A stretch of DNA of 64,000 nt from CBDIHP01 sp965279195. Its GTDB lineage: Bacteria > Planctomycetota > Planctomycetia > Isosphaerales > Isosphaeraceae. The notes under the pieces were generated by a model, which worked only from the letters and a program-made list of their open reading frames with translations, had not been told where the DNA came from and ran no database searches. This document shows, one piece after another, positions 8,699-17,397 of this stretch; position 1 is the stretch's first letter, and the number at the start of each line of letters is the position of its first letter. The stretch spans positions 1-64,000 of the forward strand of contig CBDIHP010000036.1 in assembly GCA_965279195.1 (NCBI GenBank), read 5' to 3'. Both the position numbers and the translations under genes were made by a program.

Positions 8699-9955
8699 AT
8701 GATTCGACCACGTTTCCGGCGGCGATGGCTGCTCCTGGCGGTGCCGCTGGTCCCGTTGCTCTTCTGGGTGGGGCTGCTCGCGGTCGTGCCGACCGAGTGG
8801 GCCCGCGCCCGGATCGCGGCGCAACTGGCGGAGGCGACGGGCCGGCCCGTCCGGATCGGGACCGTCCGGCTCGGCCTGTTCGGCGACCTGAAGTTCCAGG
8901 ACCTGACCATCGCCGAGACGGCCACGGCTGCCGACCCCTGGCTCCGCGTCGCCCAGGCCAGCATCGACGTCCACCTCGTCCAGCTCCTCTCGGGCTGCTG
9001 CCAGCCGACCGAGATCGAGATCGACGGCGTGGCCCTGCGGATCCTCCGGCGCGCCGACGGCACGCTCGAATTCGGCGAACTCCTCTCGGGATCCGGCCCC
9101 GACACCAAGCCGTCGGAATCCTCCGGGAATTCCGCCGGCCCCAACGTCCATGTGAATATCAAGCGCGGGCGGATGATGATCGTCGACGAGGCCGTCGGCC
9201 TGAACATGGACATGAGCGACGTCCAGGGCGAGGCCGAGTACGAGGGCAAGACCGCGTCCGTCTCGCGGCTGGAGGGCAAGATCAACGGCGGAACCTTCAC
9301 GTTCGCCGCCAAGTTCGACCGCACCCATCCGACCCCGAGGTACGAGACCGAGCTGATCGCCCGCGGCGTCTCGCTCGACGCCGGCATGAGCGTCCTCGGC
9401 TTCCTCGCGCCGGTGATCTCGGATGCGACCGACTCGGTCGACGGCCGGGTCTCTCTCCGCCTGGCGCTCAAGGGGGAGGGCGTGGACGGCCCGCGACTGC
9501 TGCCGTCGCTCAAGGGCTACGGCTCGATCGCCATCGACCCGATCGACCTCGACGGCTCGGCCTTGCTGAACGAGCTGTCGGTGATCAAGGAGATCCCCAG
9601 GCAGGGGCGGGTCGGCTCGGTCACGAGCGACTTCGCCGTCGAGAAGCGGCGGGTGATCTCGGACAACCTCACGATCAAGGTCGCCGGATTGCCGCTGGTC
9701 CTCGCCGGCTGGACGGATTTCGACGGCAATCTCGACTACAAGATGCGGTCCGACAAGCTGACGTCGAAGATCCCCAAGGAGGCGCGGGGGATCCTCAGCG
9801 AGCTGGACGTGGACCTGAAGGAACTGATGTCCCTGCGCGTCCACGGCACGATGGACAAGGTCCAGGTGGACGTGGACGGCCGGAGCCTGGCGGGCGACCG
9901 CAAGAAGCTCAAGGACACGGCCAAGCGCCTCCGCGATCAGTTGATGCTCCGCTGA
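8699..9955 (+). CDS. AsmA-like membrane-anchored protein
   Basis: A 418-aa protein with one N-terminal membrane helix (about 10-28, LLLAVPLVPLLFWVGLLAVV) followed by RIAAQLAEATGRPVRIG, the start typical of AsmA/DUF748-type proteins that form long beta-grooves in the periplasm and are linked to lipid transport or envelope homeostasis. The rest is repetitive beta-rich sequence with the AsmA-like pattern of alternating GxxL and D-rich strands. ATG at 8699 is preferred over the longer in-frame start at 8615 because it has a GAGGAAGG ribosome-binding site and begins just before the positively charged anchor. A lipoprotein gene follows 67 bp downstream in the same direction. Confidence 0.8.
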   Translation: MIRPRFRRRWLLLAVPLVPLLFWVGLLAVVPTEWARARIAAQLAEATGRPVRIGTVRLGLFGDLKFQDLTIAETATAADPWLRVAQASIDVHLVQLLSGCCQPTEIEIDGVALRILRRADGTLEFGELLSGSGPDTKPSESSGNSAGPNVHVNIKRGRMMIVDEAVGLNMDMSDVQGEAEYEGKTASVSRLEGKINGGTFTFAAKFDRTHPTPRYETELIARGVSLDAGMSVLGFLAPVISDATDSVDGRVSLRLALKGEGVDGPRLLPSLKGYGSIAIDPIDLDGSALLNELSVIKEIPRQGRVGSVTSDFAVEKRRVISDNLTIKVAGLPLVLAGWTDFDGNLDYKMRSDKLTSKIPKEARGILSELDVDLKELMSLRVHGTMDKVQVDVDGRSLAGDRKKLKDTAKRLRDQLMLR

Positions 9956-10022
9956 TCCGTCCGCCCGGGGCGTTCCCGACGGCGGGCGATCCGATGCGGA
10001 GGGTCCCGAGGATTCGGGTCAC

Positions 10023-10802
10023 ATGACGGTGGTTCAATCAGGAAGGGCGTGCCGGCGCCGGGATGGGAATCGGAGCCGGCTCGCCCCGACGATCGCCGCG
10101 GGCCTCGGCCTGATGGCCTGCCTCGGCTGCGGCACGACCAAGATGACCAGCACCCCCCGCACGGGCACCGAGCAACTGCTGCTCACCAACGCCTGGGACA
10201 AGGCCCTCCAGAAGGTCGACTTCCGGCCGCTCGCGGGCGTCCCGACGTTCCTCGACACGACCTATATCAACGCCGTGGACCAGGGCTGGGTGGTCTCCAG
10301 CCTGCGCCAGGCGATGCTCTCGCAAGGCGTGCTGCTCCGGCCCAAGGCCGACAACGCCCAGTTCATCGTCGAGGCCCGCGTGGGGGCGTACGGCACCGAC
10401 GCCTACAACCTGCTCGTGGGCGTCCCCCAGGTCACCGTGCCGCCGACCTTCACGGGCATGCCGACGGGCGCAATCCCCGAGATCCCCCTGGTCAAGAAGA
10501 GCGACCAGTCGGCCGTCGCCAAGCTCGCCCTGTTCGCCTACGACCGCGCTAGCGGGCAGATGGTCTGGTCGTCGGGGACGTTGCTCGACAAGTCGAACCT
10601 CAAGGAAACCTACGTCGGCGGCCTCGGGCCGTTCCGATCGGGCTCCCTGCAAAACGGCACCGACTTCATCGGCATCAAGATCCCCATCCCGGGCGAGGCC
10701 GGCGGCGCCAGCGAGCCCACCCCCAAGGCTGTGAACCCCTTCGCCGCCCCCATCAACCCGATCCAGCCCGGCAACCCCGACATCGACAACTTCACGCCGT
10801 GA
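10023..10802 (+). CDS. Lipoprotein of unknown function (DUF6655-like)
   Basis: A 259-aa protein with an atypically long, Arg-rich N-terminus followed by a hydrophobic segment and a lipobox-like LMACLGC (Cys near 36), so a lipidated envelope protein is likely. The mature part begins GTTKMTSTPRTGTEQLLLTNAWDKA, a conserved pattern in planctomycete lipoproteins that I associate with DUF6655; that family name is from memory. A proline-rich C-terminal tail of about 35 residues follows. It probably shares a transcript with the upstream AsmA-like gene, which would be consistent with an envelope role. Confidence 0.75.
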   Translation: MTVVQSGRACRRRDGNRSRLAPTIAAGLGLMACLGCGTTKMTSTPRTGTEQLLLTNAWDKALQKVDFRPLAGVPTFLDTTYINAVDQGWVVSSLRQAMLSQGVLLRPKADNAQFIVEARVGAYGTDAYNLLVGVPQVTVPPTFTGMPTGAIPEIPLVKKSDQSAVAKLALFAYDRASGQMVWSSGTLLDKSNLKETYVGGLGPFRSGSLQNGTDFIGIKIPIPGEAGGASEPTPKAVNPFAAPINPIQPGNPDIDNFTP

Positions 10803-10848
10803 GTGGGAGTCGATTTCGATCGTTTCCTGTCCGCGACCATCGGCCCTG

Positions 10849-11014
10849 GCGCTGGGCGCGGGTCTCCAGACCCCGCCCTTGCCGTCGCCGCGCCATCCAG
10901 CGAACCCGGTCTCCCGACCGGTACTTCTGCCTGGGAAGGAACGGGTCTGGAGACCCGGTTTGGTGGTACGTCGACGTACTGTGGGGGCGGGGTCTGGAGA
11001 CCCGCGCCCAGCGC
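10849..11014. repeat. Intergenic element with perfect 30-bp inverted termini
   Basis: The 373-bp gap between the lipoprotein gene and apt contains a 166-bp element whose arms, 10849-10878 and 10985-11014, are exact reverse complements over 30 bases (core GGTCTCCAGACC / GGTCTGGAGACC). A further GGGTCTGGAGACCC core near 10950 partly pairs with sequence near 10900, so a branched hairpin is possible. No coding potential of its own is evident. It could be a miniature inverted-repeat element or a REP-like bidirectional terminator. Confidence 0.75.
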
Positions 11015-11175
11015 TTCCGACCCGAAATCCTTCCTGAATTTGGTCCTGCTCCGCGTCGTCGGCGTATTGGCGGTTCAATCCTCGAACTGGCTCCGGTATA
11101 ACTCAGGGCCGCCGGGGCCGGCCTCCACGCGGGAGGAGTTGGGCACGCCCGGCCCAGCCCGGAGCCTGCCGATCC

Positions 11176-11712
11176 ATGAGCGTTGACCCGGCCTCGATCG
11201 ACCTGACCCAGCACATCCGCGACGTCCCCGACTTCCCCAAGCCGGGGATCCTGTTCAAGGACATCACCCCGCTCCTGGCCGATCCGGCGGCGTTCCGGGC
11301 GACCATCGATCGCCTGGCCGCGCCCTTCCGGGGCCGCGAGGTCGACGTCGTCGCCGCCGCCGAGGCCCGGGGCTTCCTGTTCGGGGCACCGCTGGCCTTG
11401 GCGTTGGGTAAGGGCTTCGTGCCCATCCGCAAGCCGGGCAAGCTGCCGTACAAGACCATCTGCTGGGACTACGACCTCGAATACGGCAAGGACCGGCTTG
11501 AGATCCACGACGACGGCCTCAAGCCCGGCCAGAAGGTCCTGCTCATGGACGACGTCCTCGCCACCGGCGGCACCATGGCCGCCTGCAAGGAACTCGTCCG
11601 GAGCATCGGCGCCGAGGTCGTCGCCTGCCTGTTCGTGATCGAGCTGGCCTTCCTCAAGGGCCGGGAACGGCTGGAGCCGGGGGAGATCGTTAGCCTGATC
11701 CGGTACGATTGA
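11176..11712 (+). CDS. apt: Adenine phosphoribosyltransferase
   Basis: A 178-aa purine salvage enzyme converting adenine and PRPP to AMP. It has the N-terminal IRDVPDFPKPGILFKDITPL block characteristic of Apt, the AAEARGFLFGAPLALALG segment, KPGKLPY, and the PRPP-binding loop VLLMDDVLATGGT (about 120-132). Length is typical. It stands alone after an intergenic palindrome, so transcription probably starts in the region 11015-11175; no clear promoter was recognised. Confidence 0.96.
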   Translation: MSVDPASIDLTQHIRDVPDFPKPGILFKDITPLLADPAAFRATIDRLAAPFRGREVDVVAAAEARGFLFGAPLALALGKGFVPIRKPGKLPYKTICWDYDLEYGKDRLEIHDDGLKPGQKVLLMDDVLATGGTMAACKELVRSIGAEVVACLFVIELAFLKGRERLEPGEIVSLIRYD

Positions 11713-11826
11713 GGTCGGGCCGGACGTTGTGAGAGGATGTGGATTCGTTCCCGCGATCGCGGCCCCGCCGGTTGGCATTGCTCCTCCCCGCCGCCGGGCT
11801 ACAATCCCGGCGAAGGAGACCCGCCC

Positions 11827-12561
11827 TTGCCCCGGATCGGACGCCGGACCTGGATCATCCTCGGAACGACCCTCGGCGTCGGCCTGCTGGCGACCGGGCT
11901 CGCCCTGGCCTGGGATGACCTCTTCGAGAAGCGGTTCGCCGTGGTCGAGCCCGGCAAGATCGTCCGGGGTGCCTGGCAGAAGCCCGGCCCCTTGCGGCGG
12001 ATCCTGGCCAGGGAGAAGATCCGGACGATCGTCAGCCTGACCGCGATCAACCCCGACGACCCCAAGTTCGTCGAGCAGGCGGGGGTCGTCCGCGAGGCCG
12101 GGGTGGAGTGGATCATCGTCCCCATGAAGGGATCCCGGGCGACCATCCCCGAGCTGGCCGAGGCGGCCGACCTGATCGCCGACCCTGCGCGTCAGCCGGT
12201 CTTCTTCCACTGCGTCGCCGGCCACCACCGCTCGAATCAGGTCCATGCGGCGTACCTGATGCGTCACAGGGGGCTCGCGGCGGACGAGGCCCTGGCGACC
12301 GTGGCCCGGCTCCCCTGGACCGACCCGGGCCGATCGTCCGATCGATATGACCGGGGGCTCATCGAGGCGTTCGGCCCCCGCGCCCGGGTCGAACGCCCCT
12401 CAACGGAGTCGTACCATGCCCTCCGGCCGGACCGCCAGCACCCTCCGACGTCGCCTGCGCCTCTGGCTGGGCCTGCCGACCCTCATCCTGGCGACCCCGA
12501 TCCTGGGGTTCCTCGGTTGGAAAGAGTGGGACGGCAACTTCGCGACGGTCGTCCCCGGTGA
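11827..12561 (+). CDS. Membrane-anchored Cys-X5-Arg phosphatase-like protein (first of a tandem pair)
   Basis: A 244-aa protein with an N-terminal membrane helix (about 8-28) and a tyrosine/dual-specificity phosphatase fold signature: HCVAGHHR, with Cys129 and Arg135 in the expected C-X5-R loop. TTG at 11827 is chosen as start because AAGGAGA lies 8 bases upstream; the earlier in-frame ATG (11737) lacks a ribosome-binding site. The C-terminal 48 codons overlap the next gene by 146 bp and read as low-complexity proline-rich sequence, which is odd. Either the tail is genuinely translated in both frames or a frameshift has replaced the original end. Substrate unknown; some family members dephosphorylate phosphoinositides or proteins. 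Confidence 0.75.
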   Translation: MPRIGRRTWIILGTTLGVGLLATGLALAWDDLFEKRFAVVEPGKIVRGAWQKPGPLRRILAREKIRTIVSLTAINPDDPKFVEQAGVVREAGVEWIIVPMKGSRATIPELAEAADLIADPARQPVFFHCVAGHHRSNQVHAAYLMRHRGLAADEALATVARLPWTDPGRSSDRYDRGLIEAFGPRARVERPSTESYHALRPDRQHPPTSPAPLAGPADPHPGDPDPGVPRLERVGRQLRDGRPR

Positions 12562-13162
12562 GGTCTACCGCTCGGGCCAGATGGGCCCGAACCTGCTCGG
12601 CAAGAAGGTCCGGGCGTACGGGATCCGGACGGTCATCAACCTCCGGGGCTCGCACCCCGAGTCGCCCTGGTATCGCGCCGAGCGGGCCGAGACGCTCGCC
12701 GCCGGGGCGACCCAGCTCGACATCGCCCTGTCGTCCTGCGACTGGATGTCTCGCGACCAGGCCCGGGTCCTGATCGACGCCCTGGAGACGGCCGAGCGGC
12801 CGGTCCTCGTCCACTGCTGGCGGGGCTCCGAACGTACCGGCATGGCCAACGCCTTCCTCGCCCTGCTCCGGCCCGGCTCGACCCTCGACGACGCCCGGGG
12901 CCAGTTCTCCTTCCGGTACCTCTTCCTGCCGATCGGCGACGGCATCACCTCGCTCCGGCACTTCGAGGCCTACGAAGCCTGGCTGAAGTCGAACCGCCTT
13001 GCCCACAACCCGGAACAGTTCCGGTCCTGGATCCGCGACCACTACCGTCCAGGAACCCCCAGCCGGCAGATCTGGGACTACGACCCGTACCCGCTGGTGG
13101 TCGAGACCCGCCCCGCAGCGACGTCGGGCGTCGCCCGCACCGTCCCGGTCGAACGGCGCTGA
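12416..13162 (+). CDS. Membrane-anchored dual-specificity phosphatase-like protein (second of a tandem pair)
   Basis: A 248-aa paralogue of the gene just upstream, with the same design: an N-terminal basic stretch and membrane helix (about 15-33), a FATVVPGEVYRSGQ entry motif, and the active loop HCWRGSERTG with Cys134 and Arg140. The motif VYRSGQ..G..L plus NLRG resembles bacterial Tyr phosphatases of the DSP/SIW14 type. ATG at 12416 follows a CAACGGAG ribosome-binding region inside the end of the first gene. The two genes appear to form an operon and to have arisen by duplication. Cytoplasmic or periplasmic orientation cannot be fixed from sequence alone. Confidence 0.8.
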   Translation: MPSGRTASTLRRRLRLWLGLPTLILATPILGFLGWKEWDGNFATVVPGEVYRSGQMGPNLLGKKVRAYGIRTVINLRGSHPESPWYRAERAETLAAGATQLDIALSSCDWMSRDQARVLIDALETAERPVLVHCWRGSERTGMANAFLALLRPGSTLDDARGQFSFRYLFLPIGDGITSLRHFEAYEAWLKSNRLAHNPEQFRSWIRDHYRPGTPSRQIWDYDPYPLVVETRPAATSGVARTVPVERR

Positions 13163-13317
13163 GAGCGGCTTGCACCCGGACGCCGTCGGGCCTACGCTTG
13201 TGGATCGGACGGGCGCGGCTCAAGGAATCGCCGCGCCGTGCGAATGCTCCCCTGTGGACGACCCCGAGGCGATCGGCGCCGGGCCGGGGCACCTGCCACA
13301 CGTATGAACCCGGATGA

Positions 13318-14301
13318 ATGGTTGCCATGAACAAGCCGCAGGGTGTGATGGAGATCTACGAGCAGCCCCGCGAGCGCGGCTGCTTCTTCTACGGCTGCAT
13401 CATCGCGATCGTCCTGGTCGTGGTGCTGATCATCGTCACGATCGCCGCGCTCTACATGGGCTACCGGTACGTCATCAACCAGAGCATCAAGTACACCGAC
13501 ACCGTCCCGATGCCGCTGGCGACCGTCAAGCTCGACGAGGCGCAGCTCAAGTCGCTCAAGGAGCGCTACCAGGCCTTCCACAAGGCCCTGGAGGAGAACA
13601 AGCCGGCCGACCCGCTCGTCCTCACCGGTCCCGAGCTGACCAGCCTGATCACCGAGGGCATCCTCGACGAGGGCGACGACGACATGAAGTCGCTCAAGGA
13701 TAAGGTCGCGCTCTCGATCAACGGCGACAAGATCGTCGGCCAGATCAGCGTCCCCCTGAGCGGGCTGCCCAAGGGGCTCGGCGAACTCGAAGGCCGCTAC
13801 ATCAATGGCGAGGCCGAGTTCACCCTCAAGCTCGAGGACGACAAGCTCGACGTCCGGGTCAAGAGCCTCAAGGTCAAGGGCGAGTCCATCGACCCCAACA
13901 ACATCGGCATGGGCAGCAAGAACCTCGCCGAGAGCGTCTCGGACGATGAGGACGAGGAGGAACGCCTCTCCAAGATCGAGAGCATCACCGTCAAGGACGG
14001 CAAGCTCACCATCGCCGCCAAGCCGCCCGAGAAGCGTCCCCAGAAGCGCCCCAAGAAGGAGGGCGAAGACAAGAAGGGCGGCCTCAAGGTCAAGATCGAT
14101 CTCAAGGGCGACAAGCCCAAGGAAGAAGCGAAGCCCGCCGAGCCTCCGAAGGAAGAATCCAAGGCCAAGGCCGCCCCCAAGGAGGAGTCCAAGGCCAAGG
14201 AAGAACCCAAGGCCAAGGACGCCCCGAAGCCGGAGGCCAAGCCCGACACGCCGAAGACCTCGGCCCGGACCCGCCAGGCCAGGGAACTCGCCCGGGTCTG
14301 A
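13318..14301 (+). CDS. Membrane-anchored protein with Lys/Glu/Pro-rich tail, unknown function
   Basis: A 327-aa protein (an alternative start at 13327 removes three residues). A short cytosolic N-terminus is followed by one strong membrane helix (about 22-45), then about 170 residues with a mixed fold that includes DDDMKSLKDKVALSINGDKIVG and LPKGLGELEGRYINGEAEF, suggesting an AsmA- or LptC-like beta strand repeat. The last 110 residues are low complexity with repeats of KAK(A/E)xPKEES. I do not recognise a family. A GC-rich hairpin follows the stop and probably ends the transcript. Confidence 0.75.
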   Translation: MVAMNKPQGVMEIYEQPRERGCFFYGCIIAIVLVVVLIIVTIAALYMGYRYVINQSIKYTDTVPMPLATVKLDEAQLKSLKERYQAFHKALEENKPADPLVLTGPELTSLITEGILDEGDDDMKSLKDKVALSINGDKIVGQISVPLSGLPKGLGELEGRYINGEAEFTLKLEDDKLDVRVKSLKVKGESIDPNNIGMGSKNLAESVSDDEDEEERLSKIESITVKDGKLTIAAKPPEKRPQKRPKKEGEDKKGGLKVKIDLKGDKPKEEAKPAEPPKEESKAKAAPKEESKAKEEPKAKDAPKPEAKPDTPKTSARTRQARELARV

Positions 14302-14316
14302 ACCCTGGTAGAATGA

Positions 14317-14350
14317 CCGGCCCGCGCGACCATCTGGTGGCGCGGGCCGG
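14317..14350 (+). terminator. GC-rich hairpin after the anchored protein
   Basis: The arms CCGGCCCGCGC (14317-14327) and GCGCGGGCCGG (14340-14350) are perfect complements over 11 bases with a 12-base loop. No U-run follows, so the role as terminator is inferred from position only. Confidence 0.45.
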
Positions 14351-14384
14351 CCGCGTTTCGAACACCCGACGGCGAGCCCCCACC

Positions 14385-15080
14385 ATGCAGTTCAGCGAGA
14401 TCGCGATCCTCGGGATCGTCACCGTCTCGGCCCTGGCCGTCTTCCTCTCGGCCCTCCAGTTCGGCCCGATCCGCGAGCGGGCCCGGACCCGGGCCATCCA
14501 CGCGATTGCCGGCGAGATCGGCTTCGACCCCTCGCTGCCGCCGCCGACCGCCGGGCTATTCGGGCCAGGCCGGCAGAACTTCGCCCTCTTCAACCGCGGC
14601 CAGGCCCGGACCGCCCGCGTGCTCAACCTGCTCACGGGGACGGGCCAACACGAAGGCACCTACCTCTTCGACTACCAGGTCGGCATCGGCTTCGGCCACT
14701 ACTACCACACCTGGGAGATGACCGTCGCCAGCCTCGAACTCGGCGCCCGGCGGTTCCCGAACTTCTCGATCCGGCCGACCCACGGCACCCCGCGCAAGGT
14801 GGACCCGTTCGCCGACGACGCCGAGATCCACCTCACCAGCTACCCCGACTTCCAGGCCCTGTACATCCTCGAGGGCGACTCCGAGTCGGCCGTCCGGGGC
14901 GTGCTGTCGGACAACCTGATCCGCCACCTGGAGCGAGACGGCAACCTCTGGCTGGAGTGCCGCGACGGCTGGATGGCCTACCACCGGACCAATGTCCGCG
15001 TCGCCCCCGAGCACCTCGAACGGTTCGCGAACGAGGCCGAATGGGCCCTCGACGAGATGGATCGAGGGCGACGCATCTGA
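14385..15080 (+). CDS. Hypothetical membrane-anchored protein
   Basis: A 231-aa protein with an N-terminal membrane helix (about 5-24, IAILGIVTVSALAVFLSAL) followed by a soluble domain. The domain contains YLFDYQVGIGFGHYYHTWEMTVASL and WALDEMDRGR, a pattern seen in DUF-type proteins of planctomycetes and actinobacteria that I cannot name. ATG at 14385 is used because the upstream in-frame extension from 14313 overlaps the GC-rich hairpin. The gene is monocistronic and convergent with the VOC gene 12 bp away. Confidence 0.75.
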   Translation: MQFSEIAILGIVTVSALAVFLSALQFGPIRERARTRAIHAIAGEIGFDPSLPPPTAGLFGPGRQNFALFNRGQARTARVLNLLTGTGQHEGTYLFDYQVGIGFGHYYHTWEMTVASLELGARRFPNFSIRPTHGTPRKVDPFADDAEIHLTSYPDFQALYILEGDSESAVRGVLSDNLIRHLERDGNLWLECRDGWMAYHRTNVRVAPEHLERFANEAEWALDEMDRGRRI

Positions 15081-15092
15081 GTGGGGCGATCG

Positions 15093-15470
15093 TCACTCGG
15101 CCTTCGCCGGCATCTCGATCAGCGAGCAGATCGCCCCCGCCGGGTCTCGGATCGCCGCGAAGGTCGTCGGCCCGGCCTTCCTCGGTCCTACCAGCACCTC
15201 GCCCCCGAGGGCCTTCACCTTCTCGATGCTCTCCGCCAGGTTGGCCACCTCGATGTAGACCATCCACACCGGCGGCTGCGAGGCATTCGAACCCCGCGCG
15301 TGGCAGATGCCCGCCGCCGGATCCTCGCCCGGCGGGTGGACGCAGAAGTCGGCGTAATCCCCCATCGGGACCTCGCTCGTCTCCCAGCCCACCACCTGCT
15401 TGTAGAACTCCAGGACCCCCGGCGCATCCGGCACCGTCAGGTCCACCCAGCCGATCTTGCCGACACCCAT
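15093..15470 (-). CDS. VOC-superfamily (glyoxalase/bleomycin-resistance fold) protein
   Basis: A 125-aa single-module vicinal-oxygen-chelate protein. It begins MGVGKIGWVDLTVPDAPGVLEFYKQVVGWE, carries a PDGxxxC-like region CVHPPGEDPAAGICHARG and ends with FAAIRDPAGAICSLIE, where the Glu is the usual metal-ligand position. It resembles the stand-alone VOC proteins annotated as glyoxalase-like. The reaction cannot be assigned. The frame is open far upstream, but the ATG at 15470 starts the conserved fold. Confidence 0.88.
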   Translation of the reverse strand: MGVGKIGWVDLTVPDAPGVLEFYKQVVGWETSEVPMGDYADFCVHPPGEDPAAGICHARGSNASQPPVWMVYIEVANLAESIEKVKALGGEVLVGPRKAGPTTFAAIRDPAGAICSLIEMPAKAE

Positions 15471-15550
15471 AAGTCTTCCCCTGTGTAGGGTGTGGCGCCA
15501 CGCGGACGGCACGTCCGCGTCCTCCGCACCCACGGATGCGAATGACACAA

Positions 15551-16393
15551 TCAACCCGCCCTGGCGTCCGAACCGGACGATGTCGGGGCTGGCCGAGGGC
15601 CGCCCGCACCCCGCCCGACCTTCCCGATCGCCACCAGCGACGTCCCCGTCTGCAACCGCCCCGCCAGCGCCCGCGACTGCTCCAGACGGAACAGCACCTC
15701 GAACGCCCGGGGCAACGGCCACGGCGGCAGTTTGAGATATCTCCGATACACCTCCGCCGCCGATTCGCCCGCCCTCGCCCTGGCCTTCTTCCTCTGCAGC
15801 GAAAGCACCCGGACCAGCCACTCTCCCCACCAGAGGATGTTGATCTCCTCGATCCCCGTGCCATCGAATGCCCGCCGCAAACCGTCGGGCAGATACCGCC
15901 GACGATGCCCTTGGATCGCATCGAACTCGGTGAATAACCTGGGCTGGGCCGGCACCGAGACGACCATCAATCCTCCCGGCCGGAGCAGTGTCGCCAGCCG
16001 GGCCAGGGCCGCGCGGTCGTCGTCGAGGTGCTCGATCACATCCAGGGCCAGCACCGCGTCGAAGGTGGGCGCACCGGTCGGGAAATCCTCGGTCAGATTG
16101 GCCTGGATCAGCCTCCGGCCCGGGCCGTCGAGCGCGTGCAACGCCCCCGCGGAGAGATCCATCCCCGCCACCGCATATCCCGACTTCTCCAGGTCGAGGA
16201 GCGTCACCCCCCAGCCGCAGCCCGCGTCCAGCACGGCCGCACCGGGCCGGATGCCTTCCCTCCTGAGCAGCTCCCGCACGAGCCTCGACCGGGCCTGCCA
16301 CCACGGATGCCGATGAATGAGCGTGTTCAGGTCAACGAGGATTGCCTCGTTCATGTGCTCATCGGTGTCCCCGGCGGACCAGGCCTCGATCAT
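15551..16393 (-). CDS. Class I SAM-dependent methyltransferase
   Basis: A 280-aa methyltransferase with motif I VLDAGCGWGVTLLDLE (about 54-69), the acidic GMDLSAGAL loop and a DAVLALDVIEHLDDD motif, as in UbiG/COQ5-like small-molecule methyltransferases. The C-terminal 100 residues contain a long basic/hydrophobic helix region. Its ATG overlaps the stop of the upstream GT2 gene (4 bp), so the two are translationally coupled. Pairing with a polyprenyl-phosphate-type glycosyltransferase suggests modification of a surface glycan or lipid-linked sugar, which is inference. Confidence 0.88.
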   Translation of the reverse strand: MIEAWSAGDTDEHMNEAILVDLNTLIHRHPWWQARSRLVRELLRREGIRPGAAVLDAGCGWGVTLLDLEKSGYAVAGMDLSAGALHALDGPGRRLIQANLTEDFPTGAPTFDAVLALDVIEHLDDDRAALARLATLLRPGGLMVVSVPAQPRLFTEFDAIQGHRRRYLPDGLRRAFDGTGIEEINILWWGEWLVRVLSLQRKKARARAGESAAEVYRRYLKLPPWPLPRAFEVLFRLEQSRALAGRLQTGTSLVAIGKVGRGAGGPRPAPTSSGSDARAG

Positions 16394-17397
16394 CGGCCGT
16401 CGTCCGTCGGCGACGGCGATCGCCTGGCGTTCAGGTGGGGCGGGGGGATCGACGAGGCCACGGGGTTCTCCGACCGGGTCCGGGCCAGCACGTAGGTCGG
16501 ACGCCCCTTGGCTTCGAGGAAGATCAGGCGGATGTACTCGCCGGCGATCCCCAGGCAGATGAGCTGGGTCGCCCCCATGAACAGCACGGCCACCAGGATG
16601 CTCGCCCAGCCCCTCGGCGCCGAGTGCTGATAGAAGGCGTCGTAGAGCACCCAGGCCAGGAGCACCGCCGCCAGCCCGGCGATCGACAGCCCGAGGTAGG
16701 TCACCAGGCGGAGCGGGTGGCTGCTGAAACTGATCAACCCCTCGATCGCCAGGCCCATCAGACGCTTGAGCGTGTATTTCGGCTGCCCCGACGCCCGCGC
16801 GGGCCGGTCGTAGATCAGGCCGATCTGACGGAACCCCACGAACGTCCGCAACCCCCTCACGAACCTCGCCCGCTCCGGCAACGCCTTGAGCGCGTCCACC
16901 ACCCGGCGGTCCATCAGGCAGAAGTCGCCGCTATCCAGCGGGATCTCCAGGTCGCTGATCGCCGCGAGCAGCCGGTAGAACGTGAAATACCCAAGCCTCT
17001 TGAACCACGACTCCTTCCGGCGCCGCCGGACGGCATACACCACGTCATGCCCATCCTGCCAGAGCCGGACGAACTGCGGGATCAGCTCCGGCGGGTCCTG
17101 CAAATCCCCGTCCATCACCACCACCGCCCGACCCCGGGCGTGATCGAGCCCCGCCGTCACCGCCGCCTGGTGCCCGAAGTTCCTGCTGAGGTGGAGCACC
17201 CGCAGGTGGCTCCGCCCCCCGTGGAGCAAATCCAGGCGATCCGCCGTCCGGTCCCGGCTGCCGTCGTTGACCAGCACGATCTCCGACTCGACCCGGAGCG
17301 CATCGAGCACCCCGACCAACCGCTCGCGCAGTTCGACCAGGTTCTCCTCTTCATCGAAGAGGGGCACGACCACGCTCAACTCGATCGAACCCCCCAC
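16390..17397 (-). CDS. Family 2 glycosyltransferase, GtrB/DPM-like with two C-terminal membrane helices
   Basis: A 335-aa enzyme predicted to transfer a sugar from a nucleotide donor to polyprenyl phosphate on the cytoplasmic face. The N-terminal GT-A domain starts LSVVVPLFDEEENL, has VNDGSRDRT and the DxD-type VVMDGDLQDPP (about 93-103), and the SGDFCLMDRRV acceptor region. Two helices at about 232-256 and 270-295 match GtrB/ArnC/YkoT-like proteins. It is first in a two-gene operon with the methyltransferase. Confidence 0.92.
   Translation of the reverse strand: MGGSIELSVVVPLFDEEENLVELRERLVGVLDALRVESEIVLVNDGSRDRTADRLDLLHGGRSHLRVLHLSRNFGHQAAVTAGLDHARGRAVVVMDGDLQDPPELIPQFVRLWQDGHDVVYAVRRRRKESWFKRLGYFTFYRLLAAISDLEIPLDSGDFCLMDRRVVDALKALPERARFVRGLRTFVGFRQIGLIYDRPARASGQPKYTLKRLMGLAIEGLISFSSHPLRLVTYLGLSIAGLAAVLLAWVLYDAFYQHSAPRGWASILVAVLFMGATQLICLGIAGEYIRLIFLEAKGRPTYVLARTRSENPVASSIPPPHLNARRSPSPTDDGR

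Noticed and set aside
8453..8711. Extended N-terminus of the PHP protein
   Set aside because: The added residues are low complexity and would bury the signal peptide.
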